Assembly: GCA_013146195.2 (NCBI GenBank)
Contig: CM028377.1
Coordinates: 68,049,501 to 68,113,500 of the forward strand
Length of the DNA: 64,000 bases
From: Codonopsis lanceolata
Lineage: Eukaryota; Streptophyta; Magnoliopsida; Asterales; Campanulaceae
Reading direction: 5' to 3'
Shown: piece after piece, positions 10,990-22,619 of the stretch
How the letters are laid out: every line of letters starts with the position of its first letter
Position numbering within the stretch: position 1 is the stretch's first letter
The notes under the pieces: generated by a model
Seen by the model: the letters and a program-made list of their open reading frames with translations, nothing else
What the model was told of the DNA's origin: nothing
The model's database searches: none
Made by a program: the position numbers and the translations under genes

Positions 10990-11905
10990 CTGCTTCTAAC
11001 ATGTGTGAACATATATTTTCTTTTGTTAGTTTAGTAAAATCATTTATCCGAATACTTTTTAAACAAATACTCCCTTCGTCCCTAAATTATCACCCTAGTT
11101 GACCCAGTGTACAGATTAAGAAAAAATAATTGACTTGATTATTTATATTAGTTTAATGTGTAGTTTCCTTTAAAGCTCACGTGTATGTGGCCCATAATTA
11201 AAATGTGGTGAAAAAGTAAGGATAAAGTATTAAAAGTGATGTTCTAAAAAGGTAAGTTTAAAATTGGACAATAATTTTGAGACGGATGTAAAAGAAAAAG
11301 AGAACGATAATTTAGGAACGGAGGGAGTATCAATTTTCAATCAATGTTTGTTACATCACTTTTATTGGTAATTATATTAGAGATGCATCTTAGTAAAAAA
11401 TTAGTTTTGTTAGTGAAAGAAATTGTGCAACTTGATGCATAAATTTTTTTACATGTCATTTGTTTGTTAGCAAATGTAATAATAATATAAATGTTTTATT
11501 TTCATACTTTTTAAATAAATGTAAGTTTTCAAGCCAGTGTGAAATGTGTATTTTTTATCGATCATAATAGTTGAAGTCACTAATCTAAAAAAACTAAATT
11601 TATAATTCTTTGTAACCAATGGGGAATAAATCATTTTTATTGATAAGATTTTGCCTAAAACTTTTAAAACCAACATCAACTTCTAACAATTGTGAACATA
11701 TATCTTCTTTTGTTAGTTTAGTAAAAGTCATTTATCTAAATAATTTTTAAACAAAAATCAAATTTCAACCAATGTTTGTTACATCAGTACTTTTATTGGT
11801 AATTATAGTAGAAATGCATCTTAGTGAAAAATTAGTGTTGTTAGTGAAAAAAATTATGCAACTTGATGCACGAATTTCTTTATGTATCATTTGTTTATTG
11901 GCAAA
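10990..11905. repeat. Diverged direct duplication with a MITE in one copy
   Basis: Copy 1 is 10996-11067 plus 11330-11480, and copy 2 is about 11682-11905. Both share GTGAACATATAT, TTTTGTTAGTTTAGTAAAA, GATGCATCTTAGT and CAACTTGATGCA in the same order. Copy 1 is interrupted at 11068 by the Stowaway element, while copy 2 runs through the same point uninterrupted and so shows the empty site. The offset between the copies is about 430-690 bp, depending on the side of the MITE. Non-coding. Confidence 0.8.
11070..11327. mobile_element. Stowaway MITE (258 bp)
   Basis: Ends are CTCCCTTCGTCCCTAAATTA at the left and TTTAGGAACGGAGGGAG at the right, a near-perfect inverted pair, flanked by TA on both sides (11068-11069 and 11328-11329). 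TA duplication plus CTCCCTCCGTCCC ends is diagnostic of the Tc1/mariner-related Stowaway group. The length is identical to that of the copies at 39547 and 49253, so all three belong to one family. No coding capacity. Confidence 0.93.
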
Positions 11906-12621
11906 GACAATTGAGTAAATTTGTTCTACTCGGTCAAAACATCAAAATTATATATTTATTTGTCCAAATCGAGTTTTAGATGAAAATATATTAATGCTTA
12001 AAGTATAAAGTCACACACAGAGGGACCATTCCTAAAAACCACAAGGGGACCATCAGCATAAATCACATGGGGACCATTCCTATAAAGTCACATATAACAC
12101 TAAAATCAGATGAAGCCAAAACATCATAAAATAACAGTATAAAATCATGCATAAAGTCAACAAAAAAATTACATTTTCTAAATCAATAACTCACATACAT
12201 CAATACGAAGAAAAAGAATAAAAAACAGAGACAACAAAAAGAATAAAAAAGGAATGAACAACAATATAGAGTAAACAAAGAAACAAAGTTAACCCCAATG
12301 AACAAATGTTAACTTTTTCCAACTCAATAACTCAGATATGTAGTTTAAAGACCAAGAATGAAAACAAAATAGAAAACTTACAGTGGAAAGCTTGTGTATC
12401 GTTGTCTTCTATCCGCGATATTTGTTGATTATTGGAATATGCTTCTTGATAATTTAATTATCACCTTGCATATTCTATATATGTTGATTTGTTTGCCCCC
12501 ATTACAAGTGAATCATCACAAGTGGCTAAAAGGTCTCACAGCATGTGTGTGTGGCAACTTGTATGATTTGGACATAGGTCTTAGATTAGGTGTGACCCTG
12601 ATCTAGTCCTACCTTCCTATA
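11906..12621. other. AT-rich sequence, no gene
   Basis: Contains a small irregular repeat of GGGACCAT words at about 12020-12075 and A-rich tracts at 12180-12290. A 70-codon open frame near 12400 has no recognisable similarity. Nothing supports a gene. Confidence 0.55.
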
Positions 12622-14276
12622 TGATGATCAAAACAAACAAAGACTTCCGAATGCACTCAAGACCGAAGACTCAGCCTATGTCAATGCCAATTGATAATCA
12701 GATCGAAGACTCTTAAGAGTCATCAGCAGACATGCTACAAGTTATAATGCTCTTACCCTGAGACACGCTCTCTGTAATCTAAGACTTGTTTCCACTGCTC
12801 GAAGCATTCCACCAGCAGACTTTAGAATCTGCACGTGCTACAGGGAAAAGTCAGAGAAGTTGCTCAAATCAAGATAAATATGTCCGTGTCTCATAAAGCC
12901 TGACATACTCAAAGCTGCAAGACTTTCTCTCATTCAAGTAGTCTGTTAAAGTCAAAAAGCAATTACTTTATTTAACAGACCACCTGATAGTGCAACAGAC
13001 ATCAGACCTACTCTTCAGAGATTTTTCAACCTAAGTCCGACAGACAACGAAGTTCCAAGATTCAGACTAAATCTCCTCCAAACAAGTCAAAGATCTTATG
13101 GACAAAGATCTATATCCAATAGTCTTCAACCACTACATCTCCAACGGATAGAAATATTCTAGTCCTCATCTCTCAACGATCATATTGATTCTCGCCTATA
13201 TAAACCCTCTCTCTTGCTTAAAAAATAAGAGTGTGCGTCAAAGGAAGTAAGACGCAGTGACAGTGTAAGCTACATCTAAGATTATCAAACGATACACTGT
13301 GAGCAACGAGTAACTCAATCTACTCAAGAGCTTTATAGAAAAGAAATCTTCAAAGAGATCGTCTTCACCAACGTATCTCTGATTTCTACAACATATTGCA
13401 GTGAACTCATCCAGCTCTTAGCAAGACACCTTCAATGGATTGCTAAGAAGAAAAGCTTTCAAAAGAGGAGAGAATGATCAGAAAATTCAATAGGCAGAGA
13501 TTAAGATCTGAAGATTGATGTTAGACAATGTCTGAAGAAAATGAAGAGCTATCTGTAGATATTGCATTCATATCTTCAGATTTGTATTCCAATACAAATG
13601 TTGTTGATTGTTTAATTATCAATCATCATGGGAGGATGAGTGCTTTTGCACTCAATCGCTCGTATATTTTATATCTCGAACGACTCGAAAATCCTCTTCT
13701 CATAATAGTTTCTGGGTTTCGTCTCCTAATGTCCTTTGCAAGTTAATGATCCTTGAATGGATAATGAAGTAAGGATTGAGACTTAGGAAGACAAAACCAT
13801 AAACTGTACATAGATTATTTAGACTGATGTAATATGTAATTTATCTTTGAATAAATCCATATGTTCTTACTAATGCTTTATCTTTCAGTCCTTAAATATC
13901 TATGAGGTTTTTATAAATGATTTATCTTTAGAAAAATCATTCTCTACTTGATCTCCTAAACCTGCATTTGAAAGAAGAAATAAGTGTGTTGTTGTTCGAA
14001 CATATATTCGTGCTGACCACTTCCTCGACTTCTCCAAATCATAGCCTCTTAACCTTCCGCTATACAAATCTTTTATTAGGCTTTTGATTTGAATAAACAA
14101 TTTATCGGCAGAGTTGTTACTTCTGCCTTGAGTAAAGTCTACCGATAGCTTCTACGGTAAATTGTAACTGCCAACCAAACTACGCTTTTTGTATATCCAA
14201 AAGAAATTTTTTTAACTTGGCACTATAGGCTATTCACCCCCCCTCTAGCCTATTTGAATATTATTGTGGACCAACA
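12622..14276 (+). mobile_element. SIRE/Maximus-type copia solo LTR
   Basis: The 3' end carries the hallmark of SIRE-lineage LTRs: CTATTCACCCCCCCTCTAG followed by a terminal GGACCAACA (14230-14276). A TATA box (CTATATAAACC) lies near 13197, and the sequence downstream has a U5-like layout. The left edge is placed at TGATGATCAAAAC (12622), which is uncertain. No primer-binding site, gag or pol follows, so this is a solo LTR or LTR fragment of about 1.65 kb. Flanking 5-mers (CTATA left, ATATT right) do not match, which could mean the left edge is wrong. Confidence 0.7.
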
Positions 14277-15755
14277 ATATTCTTTCTACACTCATTGCTA
14301 CCTTCAATCCACGATATTCCTTCAATCTCTCACAACACTCACTCGAATTTAGATTAAAACCCTAACCCTAAATTTACCTCTTAACAATCACTCAATCAGT
14401 CGCTCGAAATTTAGAGGCTTTTTTTGATACAGTATTTCAAATCAGTTTTTTGCTCTGTTTACGTATTGTTTCAGTTCAATTAGATTGGAAAAGACAATTT
14501 TGTCCAGCACATGTATGAACATGTGCCACTTAACGTACCTTTGTAAAGGCAAGTGACGGGAGGGGGCACTATGGGACGAATTGAAGCATCAGGCATGAAC
14601 TTGGGAAAAATTTAACATTGGGGGCATTATGGGATTGGGTGGTTACTTTGGGGTGTTTTTTGTATTTTGGCCTTGAATTTTAGATGTTGCTATTTATTTA
14701 TTTTAAGATTCAGGGAATATGAATCTAAGTTACCTCAAATGTATTTTTTTATTATCCTTAGTAATTGGTAATTCTATATTCTTACTTAGGAGCAGGAGTC
14801 AGTTGAGATGTAGGAGTTTAGTTTAATAACACAGGCTCCTAGGTGTATTGTTTAGTGATTGCTTCTTTTTCTTAAAATCCCTTCATTCAAAATTAAAGTT
14901 TGTATCCATCAATAAGACCATTGTAAATTGAAACTAACAAGTCATGATTCTAACTAGACCCATTTGGGTATGCTTTTTGAAGGACAGATAGAGTAATATT
15001 CTTTATTGCAGCTATTGTTATGCTTAAAGTCATGATTAAAATACAAATGTGTATGTATGTATTTATCACAACATTTTGATTGAAACTTTACTTTGGTCTA
15101 TAGACGCAGAATATGGGACTGTCAAGCTTCAAAATTTTAAATTTTGAATTATATCTTTGATTATTTTAGTAGAGTTGTTTATCCTCTTATTTAACTTAAA
15201 ATGTAGTTCAACAATGTTTTATTTCCTTGCAGCTTATGGATGATTGTCGACAATGTAGTATGTGTGTGTGTGTACGTGCACTATACGGTGGAATCCATCA
15301 AAGAAATTTGTAATCTTTGAGACCGTAAAAAAAACTAGCTTAAGAGACAAATTGATCAATCAAATGGGTGTGAAAGCTGGATTGAAGATGAAATATAATT
15401 TAAAAGACCGAAAAAACAAATAATTTACGAAAGAGAAATTTCGCAGTTCCATGATCTTAAATAGGGGAATTAATTGATCAATACACTTCAAAAATAAAAT
15501 ACTGGAATAATATTTATCACAAAGATTGTACTATCATCATTTTAGTACGTAGTGTCTCATTAAAAAAATTACTTCTACGTATGGATCCTAAGATACTTTT
15601 ACCTCAAATATAATGCTCATTTCAACAATTCTCTAGATTCAGACTCATTCAGTTTTAGAAAAAAACCCGAAACAAAAACGTACACCTCGCCATGCGGGTG
15701 CTAACCTAATTATTAACTATATAGACATCCAATGCATATCAGTTACACATCATAA
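14277..15755. other. AT-rich intergenic sequence, no gene
   Basis: No frame of interest. A palindromic word (CACATGTATGAACATGTG) is at about 14508 and a TG microsatellite at about 15260. A short telomere-like AACCCTAACCCTAAA is at 14358, too short to mean more. The copia-2 5' LTR begins at 15756. Confidence 0.55.
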
Positions 15756-16427
15756 TGTTATATGTTTTTGTATTCACATATAATAAATGTTCTTCTCCCA
15801 CATTGAGTTTGTGTATCAACTTTCTCTTCTCATGAATAAAGTCTTGTTGTCTTCATTCCCATCTCTTCATTATGTCTCCCTTATCTAACATGGAAATATA
15901 ACTTACAAGTTATGAGACTTGTGTATATATTATATTATATTTAATATATATGTAAGAAAGAAAGAATGAATGAATTGATTAATTAATATTTTAATTAGTT
16001 ACTAATTTGGGAGGGGTGGAATTGACCGAATGGTAACCACCTTTGGGAGAAGGTGGACTGCTGTCCAAATTCAAAGTTTTTGAATGGAGAGACTCTTCGC
16101 AAATGGTTGGCACTATTTTGGCTCGGGTTGTGACTTTCCAAAGCTGCAACTCGATCCTATAAATAGTCTTCCCTCCATTCAAAATTGTGTACCAAAAAAA
16201 AAAAAAACGATTCTCCCGAGTCTTCTTTCTTCTTAAAATATTCTATTCTTCGAGTTTGCAGTCACAATTTAGACTATTTTTCCATTAATATTCAAAGGAG
16301 TGTAACCTTTGAATTGAGTGCGTAGGTTATCCTAGAGGTAAAATTTGTTGAGACCATTACACTTAGTGTGGGACGAATTAAATACCTTAAAGATAACATC
16401 TTTTGGTTTGCCTAACCTGCTGGCCCA
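15756..16427 (+). repeat. copia-2 5' LTR
   Basis: Begins TGTTATATGTTTTTGTATTC; similarity to 37155-37827 runs to about 16427. The copies are almost the same length (672 and 673 bp) and differ by scattered substitutions and a few small indels. A TATA-like CCTATAAATAG is near 16157. The exact 3' edge is uncertain because no canonical primer-binding site follows. Confidence 0.82.
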
Positions 16428-16510
16428 TACCCACAAATTTAATCATAAATACAACAATTTTAAGGTATTTAATTTTAATGGAGTAAGTTCTGATTACTGA
16501 AGTCGACAAG

Positions 16511-17430
16511 TTGGAAAGGCTAAATGGGCTAAACTACAAGTGTTGGAGTTTGAATATGGAATACATACTCACCATTGCAAATGTATTCTATGTGTTGTGT
16601 GATCCATGCCCGGTGGAGGATGAAAGTGAGAAAGCAACTACATCACAAAAACCTGAGGCTGCAAAGGTGAAGAAATGGAAAGTTGATGATTTCATTTGCC
16701 GCTTCACCATTTTGCAAGCATTGAACAACACATTGTTCAACGTGTTCCAAATCCACAAAACAACCGATGAAGTTTGGTTTGCAATCAAACGAAGGTATGT
16801 TAATGAAGATGCTGGTAATAAGTCTTTTTTGGTTAATAAGTTTGTGGAATACAAGATGGTAGATTCGAGGCATGTCATTGATCAAGTTAACGAACTTAAT
16901 GACATTGCCATCGAATGTGCCGATGCGGGTGAATTCATTTCCGAGACTTTCCAAGTTTCTACCATCATAGGTAAACTTCCACCTTCGTGGAAAGATTACC
17001 AAAAAAATTGAAACATAAGACGAAGGTCATCTCTTTAGATGAACTTCTTCAGGGCATCCAAATTAGGACTGAAAGTCTTAAATGTGATGGTTCAATTTAT
17101 GAGAGTTGATGGTATAAATTATGTGAAAGAAAAAAGTAATGTTGGAACTTCTTAGGGAAACCAAGGAAATTTCAAAAAGAGAAAGAACTTTAAAAATGAT
17201 GGAAATGGAAATGCTAAGAAGAAGCAAAGAGGTCCTTGTTATGTTTGTGAAAAAACAAATCATTTGGCCAAGGATTGCTATCACCGCAAAGGGCAAAACA
17301 ATAATGAACAAGCAAATATTATTGAGAGCAACTTCATTAGTGTACTTTCCGAAATCTGTCTAGTCAGCAATGTCGATTCAAATTGGTGGATTGATTCAGG
17401 AGCTACATGTCATGTAACTCCGAATTGAAG
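16511..17430 (+). pseudogene. copia-2 gag, zinc knuckle and protease start
   Basis: The first frame (16511-17011) starts MERLNGLNYKCWSLNMEY and carries a copia Gag (UBN2-type) domain, with TTDEVWFAIKRRY and a long helical segment. After frameshifts, a CCHC knuckle CYVCEKTNHLAKDC is at about 17235. The protease active site WWIDSGATCHVTP is at about 17380, followed by a stop near 17428. Stops and shifts between the parts make it non-functional. Confidence 0.88.
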
Positions 17431-17431
17431 C

Positions 17432-18769
17432 TTGTTCAATACATATGAAGAAGTAAAAGAGTCGAAAGCTGTGTACATGGGAAATGCTTCTACAAGCGAG
17501 GTCTTGGGTATAGAGACTATAATTCTCCCCCCCTCTTTGGGAAAAACTCTTACTTTAAAAAATGTGTATCATATTCCCTCTATGAGGAAGAATCTTATAT
17601 CGGTCCATAAAATAGACGAAAATGGCTTTAAGGTAACCTTTCGCGCCCAACAAGTGAATATCACTAAAAATGGGATGTTTGTTGGAAAGGGCTACATTAA
17701 AGATAATATATACTTATTGAGCATTGATAATAAAATTACCAGTTCTGCTTACTTTGTTGATTCTAATTTTAATATTGAAAAGCATGATTTTTGGCATTCT
17801 AGATTTGGACATATTGGTATGAATGCAATGAGTCGTATGATTAAATATGCGTATATTCCTAAATTTTCGACTATTTATTCTATGAATAATTGTGAATGTT
17901 GCGCTCAATCTAAGTTGACTAAAACATCTTTTAAAAGTGTAGTAAGATCAACTAGTTTACTTGAGTTAATTCATACTGATATATGTGACAACAAAGAACA
18001 TTTGATAAGAGGTGGAAAACGTTATTTTATTATGTTTACTGTTGATTTTTCTAAGTTTGCATATGTGTACCTACTAAGAACAAAAGATGAAAGCTTTTGA
18101 CAAGTTTACAATTTTTAAAGCTGAAGTTGAAAATAAAACCAACTTAAGGATAAAATGATTAAGATTGAATAGAGGTGGTTAATATTTTCCAAATGAGTTT
18201 ATTTCATTTTTTTTGTCAACAAAATGGAATAGTTAGGGAGTCTTCTGTACCTAATACTCCAGCACAAAATGGAGTAGCCGAGAGGAAAAATCGATCTTTA
18301 ATTGAAATAGTTAGTGTCATGTTAATACATTATAAATTACCAATGAGTTATTAGGGAGAGGCACTATTAAGTTCTGTTTACGTTTGTAACAAAATTGTGA
18401 ATAAACATATGAAAACTCCATACAAACTATTTATTGGGCGTAAGCCTAACATTTCACATTTAAAAGTATGGGGTTATGTTGCATATGTTTTGGATGCAAC
18501 TTTGAAAATAAATAATCTTGGTAGCAAAGCAGTGAAATCTATATTTATTGGTTATTCTGTAATAAGCAAAGCGTATAGATTTATGAGAATTAATGACAAT
18601 CGTGTTTTTGAAGCTGCGCATGCTATCTTTTATGAACATTTAAACATAAAAGGTGTAGACAAGCTAGATATAAATCATGAATTGTCAAATGAACTTGAAA
18701 TTGAAAATGCATCAAGTTCACATGATAATAGCAATGCCATTATGAATGATGAAAATTTAGTTAACAGTG
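17432..18769 (+). pseudogene. copia-2 protease remainder and integrase
   Basis: The frame at 17432-18100 continues the protease, then the GAG-pre-integrase motif HDFWHSRFGHIGMN, a CECCAQSKLTK zinc motif, and the integrase start ELIHTDICD with TVDFSKFAYVYLL. A stop-rich stretch follows from 18100 to 18280, then PAQNGVAERKNR near 18260-18295. The integrase C-terminal region with LKVWGYVAYV is in a frame at 18397-18774. The solo LTR at 18770 cuts the linker before reverse transcriptase. Confidence 0.88.
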
Positions 18770-19630
18770 TGTAAGGGTAAAATAGGTCATGCCTATTTTA
18801 GTTCTTGTTTCCCCTTTCATGGTAAAATTCATATTTGACAAGTTTTGGTATTTTTGGTATATATATCTTTAATTAGATTTTGTCTTCCTTGGACCTTAAG
18901 TTTAGACATTATATTTGGAAACAAAATCTTATTATAAATCTTTTTCAACCGGGTATCTAGTCTCCTTCATTATATGGAAATAAAATCTATGAATATGGTA
19001 AGTAGATTTTATTCCCTTTCTCTAATCCTTGTCCTTGTAGAAGCCGGATTGTTTCTTGTGTGTAGGAGATCTCAACATTATATAAAGAGGAGCTTGGACA
19101 CGGCTGAATACATAGAGATTGAGAGAGAAAACCTAAGGCAAAAGCTATGTGCAGAAACTTTGAAGATTCAGAAGCCTTCTTTCTTTCCAGACGTGCAGCA
19201 GTTTTGATTGTAGCTTCTGATGTTATAACATTGGAAGCTACATTGAGTTCTGGATTGCTTTTTATCTTCCTGTTAAGTTTTTAGGAAGTTGTTTTGTTTC
19301 TTCCCACGTTTAGTATACTTGTTTTCTGTAGGGTTTGTGCTCTCCAAGACGAGTTGTCTTGTGAGAGTGTTTTGTTTGGTGATTTCACAATATTTTTTGT
19401 AAAACGATTAATCTTTTTAGTGAAATCATTGTTGCCTTGAGGCTAGGTCTACAAGCATAGTCTTGTAGATCGTTTTTGGTAAACTTTTGTGTTCTGTTTA
19501 TTGTCTGATTGTTTCGTCTTCCACTATTTTGATTGTTTTGACCATTGTAACTTCCATTGTAGCTACATCAGAAGCTACATTGGAAACTACATTGGTTTCT
19601 CTTGAGAATCCTAGTTATTGTGTTCTTTCA
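18770..19630 (+). mobile_element. Solo LTR inside copia-2
   Basis: Starts TGTAAGGGTAAAATAGG and ends TGTTCTTTCA, with CAGTG on the left (18765-18769) and CAGTA on the right (19631-19635), a 5-bp target duplication with one change. The element interrupts the integrase-to-reverse-transcriptase linker of copia-2, and the host frame continues on both sides. It has its own TATA box (TATATAAAGAG near 19080). No internal domain, so a solo LTR of 861 bp from another copia family. Confidence 0.82.
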
Positions 19631-19635
19631 CAGTA

Positions 19636-20602
19636 AAAATGATGAAATAGTTGAGATAAGGAGTAAAAGACAAAGAATTGAAAAAGACTTAGGTCCTGGC
19701 ATGTTTACATACATGTTAGAGGAGGATCCTAAAACTTTTCAAGAAGCTATGTCTATGTCTGATTCAGATTTGTGGAAAAGAGTCATGGATGATGAAATTA
19801 AGTCTATACTTGATAATTAAACTTGGACTCTAGTCAATTCTCCTCCTAACACTAAACCTATTGGCTGCAAATGGGTTTTGAAAAAGAAACTCAAAACTGA
19901 TGGTACTATTCATAAGTACAAGGCAAGATTAGTAGCCAAAGGTTATAGTCAAAAAGAAGAAATTGACTATTTTGAAACATTTTCTCCGGTCACTAAATTT
20001 ACATAATTAGAACTATGTTTGCTATAGCATCTGTTTATGGATTAGAGGTTCACCAAATGAATGTTAAAACAACGTCCTTAAATGGAGTTATAGAGGAAGA
20101 AATTTACATACAACAACCTGAGGATTACGTTGCTAAAGGCGAAGAACATAAAGTATGTAAATTGAAGAAATCTCTATATGGACTTAGACAAGCACCAATA
20201 AAATGGTACAAAAAGTTTAAGCAAGAAATTCAAAAATTTGGCTTTAAGAGTAGTAAAGTAGAAAGTTGTGTTTTTACTAAAGTTACTCTTAATTATAAAG
20301 TTCTAATAACTTTATAAGTAGATGACTTGCTTATATTTGGTTATGATATAAATTGTATAAATGAGACAAAGAACTACTTAAAACAAGTTTTTGATATTAA
20401 ATACTTAGGTCCAGTGGATGTCATTTTAGGGGTTAAAGTGATTAAAAACGACGGAACTTATATATTAACTCAATCTCATTACATTGAGGAAATATTAAAA
20501 AGGTTCAATTATTTTGATTACAAAATAAGTAAAAGTCTTATTAACCCACAAATGAAGCTAGTTCCAAATAAAGGTGAGGCTGTAAATCAAGAAAAATGCT
20601 AA
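19636..20602 (+). pseudogene. copia-2 reverse transcriptase
   Basis: Reverse transcriptase pieces follow copia order: PKTFQEAMSMSD, then CKWVLKKKLKTDG, then ARLVAKGYSQKEEIDY, then VHQMNVKTTSLNG, then KKSLYGLRQAPIKWY. At the catalytic box the Tyr of YVDD is replaced by a TAA stop (20315-20317), leaving VDDLLIFG after it. The downstream part has YLGPVDVILGVKV. A stop at about 19818 and frameshifts near 20005 also break it. In the MDVKTAFLNG motif the Asp is replaced by Asn. Confidence 0.9.
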
Positions 20603-20618
20603 AATAATTGGTAGTGTA

Positions 20619-21600
20619 ATGTACGTGGTGAATCACACAAGACCTGATCTTGTATATTCAATTGACATATTAAGTAGATTTACGAGCAATCCAAGTGAAG
20701 AGCATTGGACGGAACTAAAAAGAGTACTAAGGTACTTAAAATATACAATAAACTATGGCTTGCATTATAAGTGTAATTCACCTATACTTGAATGCTATAG
20801 TGATGCAAATTGGGCATTGGATGTAACCAACTCTAAATCTACGAGTGGTTGGTTATTTACCATTGGAGGAGCCATAGTGGCTTGGTCCTCAAAAAGACAA
20901 ACACAATGGAATCTGAGTACATAGTCAAGTCAATGGCTAGTAAAGATTTAATATGGTTTAGAAGATTTCTAAGGACAATACCTTTTATTGATCCTAAAAA
21001 GGGAGGTACAACTTTGTATTGTGATAATCAAGCCGCCATATGTAATACAAAGAATAAAAGAATATCAAATCATAGTAAACACATTGTTATTCAATATAAT
21101 CATATTAGAGAAATGGTTAAAAAGGGAAAAATAGTACTTGAGTATCTTCCTACAAATCAAATGTTAGCGGGAATACCACCTTTTTGACCACCGTACAAAT
21201 TGGGGAAATCTAATTTGACCAACGACGTTTCATAACGACCAAATTAACCAACCAACTTTTAATTTGGTTGTAATTTCATCTTCGCCATTTCATAACGACC
21301 AAATTAACCAACCAACTTCTGTCAATATCGGGCCAAGAAATTGCCATAAAAGGAAGATATTGACAAAAGTTTGTTGGTTAATTTGGTCTTTATGAAATGG
21401 CGAGGACGACATTGCAACCAAATTAAAAGTTGGTTGGTTAATTTGGTCGTTATGAACCGTTGTTGGTCAAATTGGATTTTCCCAAATTGTATGGAGGTCA
21501 AAAAGGTCGTATTCCCAATGTTAGTTGATCCACTAACAAAATCCTTATCAGAAGATAAGATCACAAAGGTCATGAGAGATACAACAAAAGGTGTCTTTTA
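20619..21600 (+). pseudogene. copia-2 RNase H, split by a hairpin MITE
   Basis: Frames from 20619 onward encode copia RNase H: NHTRPDLVYSIDILSRF, LRYLKYTINYGL, then CYSDANWALD and KSTSGWLFTIGGAIVAWSSK. A frameshift near 20905 moves to a frame with TLYCDNQAAICN. The 349-bp MITE at 21168 interrupts the terminal NQML...DPLTKSL motif. The end of the protein is cut again at about 21580 by the CACTA element. The conserved Asp residues of SDANWA and CDNQAA are still visible. Confidence 0.9.
21168..21516. mobile_element. Long-hairpin MITE (349 bp)
   Basis: The whole element is a foldback: arms of about 150 bp, such as GACCAAATTAACCAACCAAC on the left and GTTGGTTGGTTAATTTGGTC on the right, pair across a short loop near 21330-21350. 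Terminal repeats are GGGAATACCACC and its complement GGTCGTATTCCC. Target duplication is AATGTTAG (21160-21167 and 21517-21524). An 8-bp duplication would fit a hAT-type origin. If transcribed it would form long double-stranded RNA. It lies in copia-2 RNase H coding sequence. Confidence 0.9.
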
Positions 21601-22130
21601 GGACGCCCAATTGCGTCCTTATATATACCTTTATAGGACGCCTTATTTGATAGGACGCAAATTTGAGCCTCTTATCTAAAGGGGTAGCAAAAGGTTAATA
21701 GAACTTTTAGGGACAACTTAATAAAGTATACGTGTTAGGACGTATTTATTCGTCCTATAAAGAACATCCTAATATTTCTTTAAAACAATGACCTATTGTG
21801 TCGTAATATAGTAGTGTAATAGGACGAGAAAAAGCATCCTAATATATCATCTTGATAGGATGAAATTTGTTGTCCTAATAAATCATTTTGATAAGACGAA
21901 GTTTATCATCCTAATATATCATCTTGATAGGTCATAAATTCTTGTCCTAATACCAGACCGTACATGTTTAGGCGTCCCAATAGTATCATTTGATAGGACG
22001 CGATTGAGTGTCTCAACAATAGATTGATACGACAGCCATACCCCTACAATTTTTTGAAATTTAGCGTCCTAACAAGCATTGACACTTAACATATTAGGAC
22101 GATTTATGGCGTTCTAATTGAATTTCAAAA
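21595..22130. repeat. CACTA left subterminal repeat array
   Basis: Short words TAGGACG, GTCCTA and ATCCTAATATATC recur many times in both orientations (for example around 21600, 21650, 21825, 21890 and 21995). This is the transposase-binding type of subterminal array seen in CACTA elements. It mirrors 36060-36565 at the other end. The remainder up to about 22620 is AT-rich and empty. Confidence 0.8.
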
Positions 22131-22619
22131 AAACGTATATTACAAAATAATGCTTTAAAACTTTTTAAAAATATCATTATACTACTATAATAGACATCAA
22201 TATTCATATACCACTAAAAAAACACTTAAAAAGAAAACTAAGACTTTTCAAATTAACTCTTTAATATAAAAACATAATAATGTCATACAAATTCATCCTT
22301 AACCAATCTCAAAAACATAGTCTACTACTTAAACATCCATTAGCTAATATATGTTAAGCAAAAAAGAAAAAAAAAACATAACTGCAAAGTTGAACCTAAA
22401 ATCTAAGCATAGTACATAAACATTAAGAGCTAATAAAGATACTTGCTCCATCAAACCAAAAAAAGTAAATATATTCGCAAACAACTTAATGCGTTTCATT
22501 GTCGGGCACCACCTACAATTTGACAACATGTATATATATTAGTATTATGGAAACCTTCACTTACAAAATACAACATAACCAAACACACTAATATAACATA
22601 CCGTAGTGAAATTGCAAGG

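Noticed and set aside
14358..14372. Telomere-like AACCCTAACCCTAAA
   Set aside because: Only about two repeat units, no array; such words occur by chance and in plant promoters.
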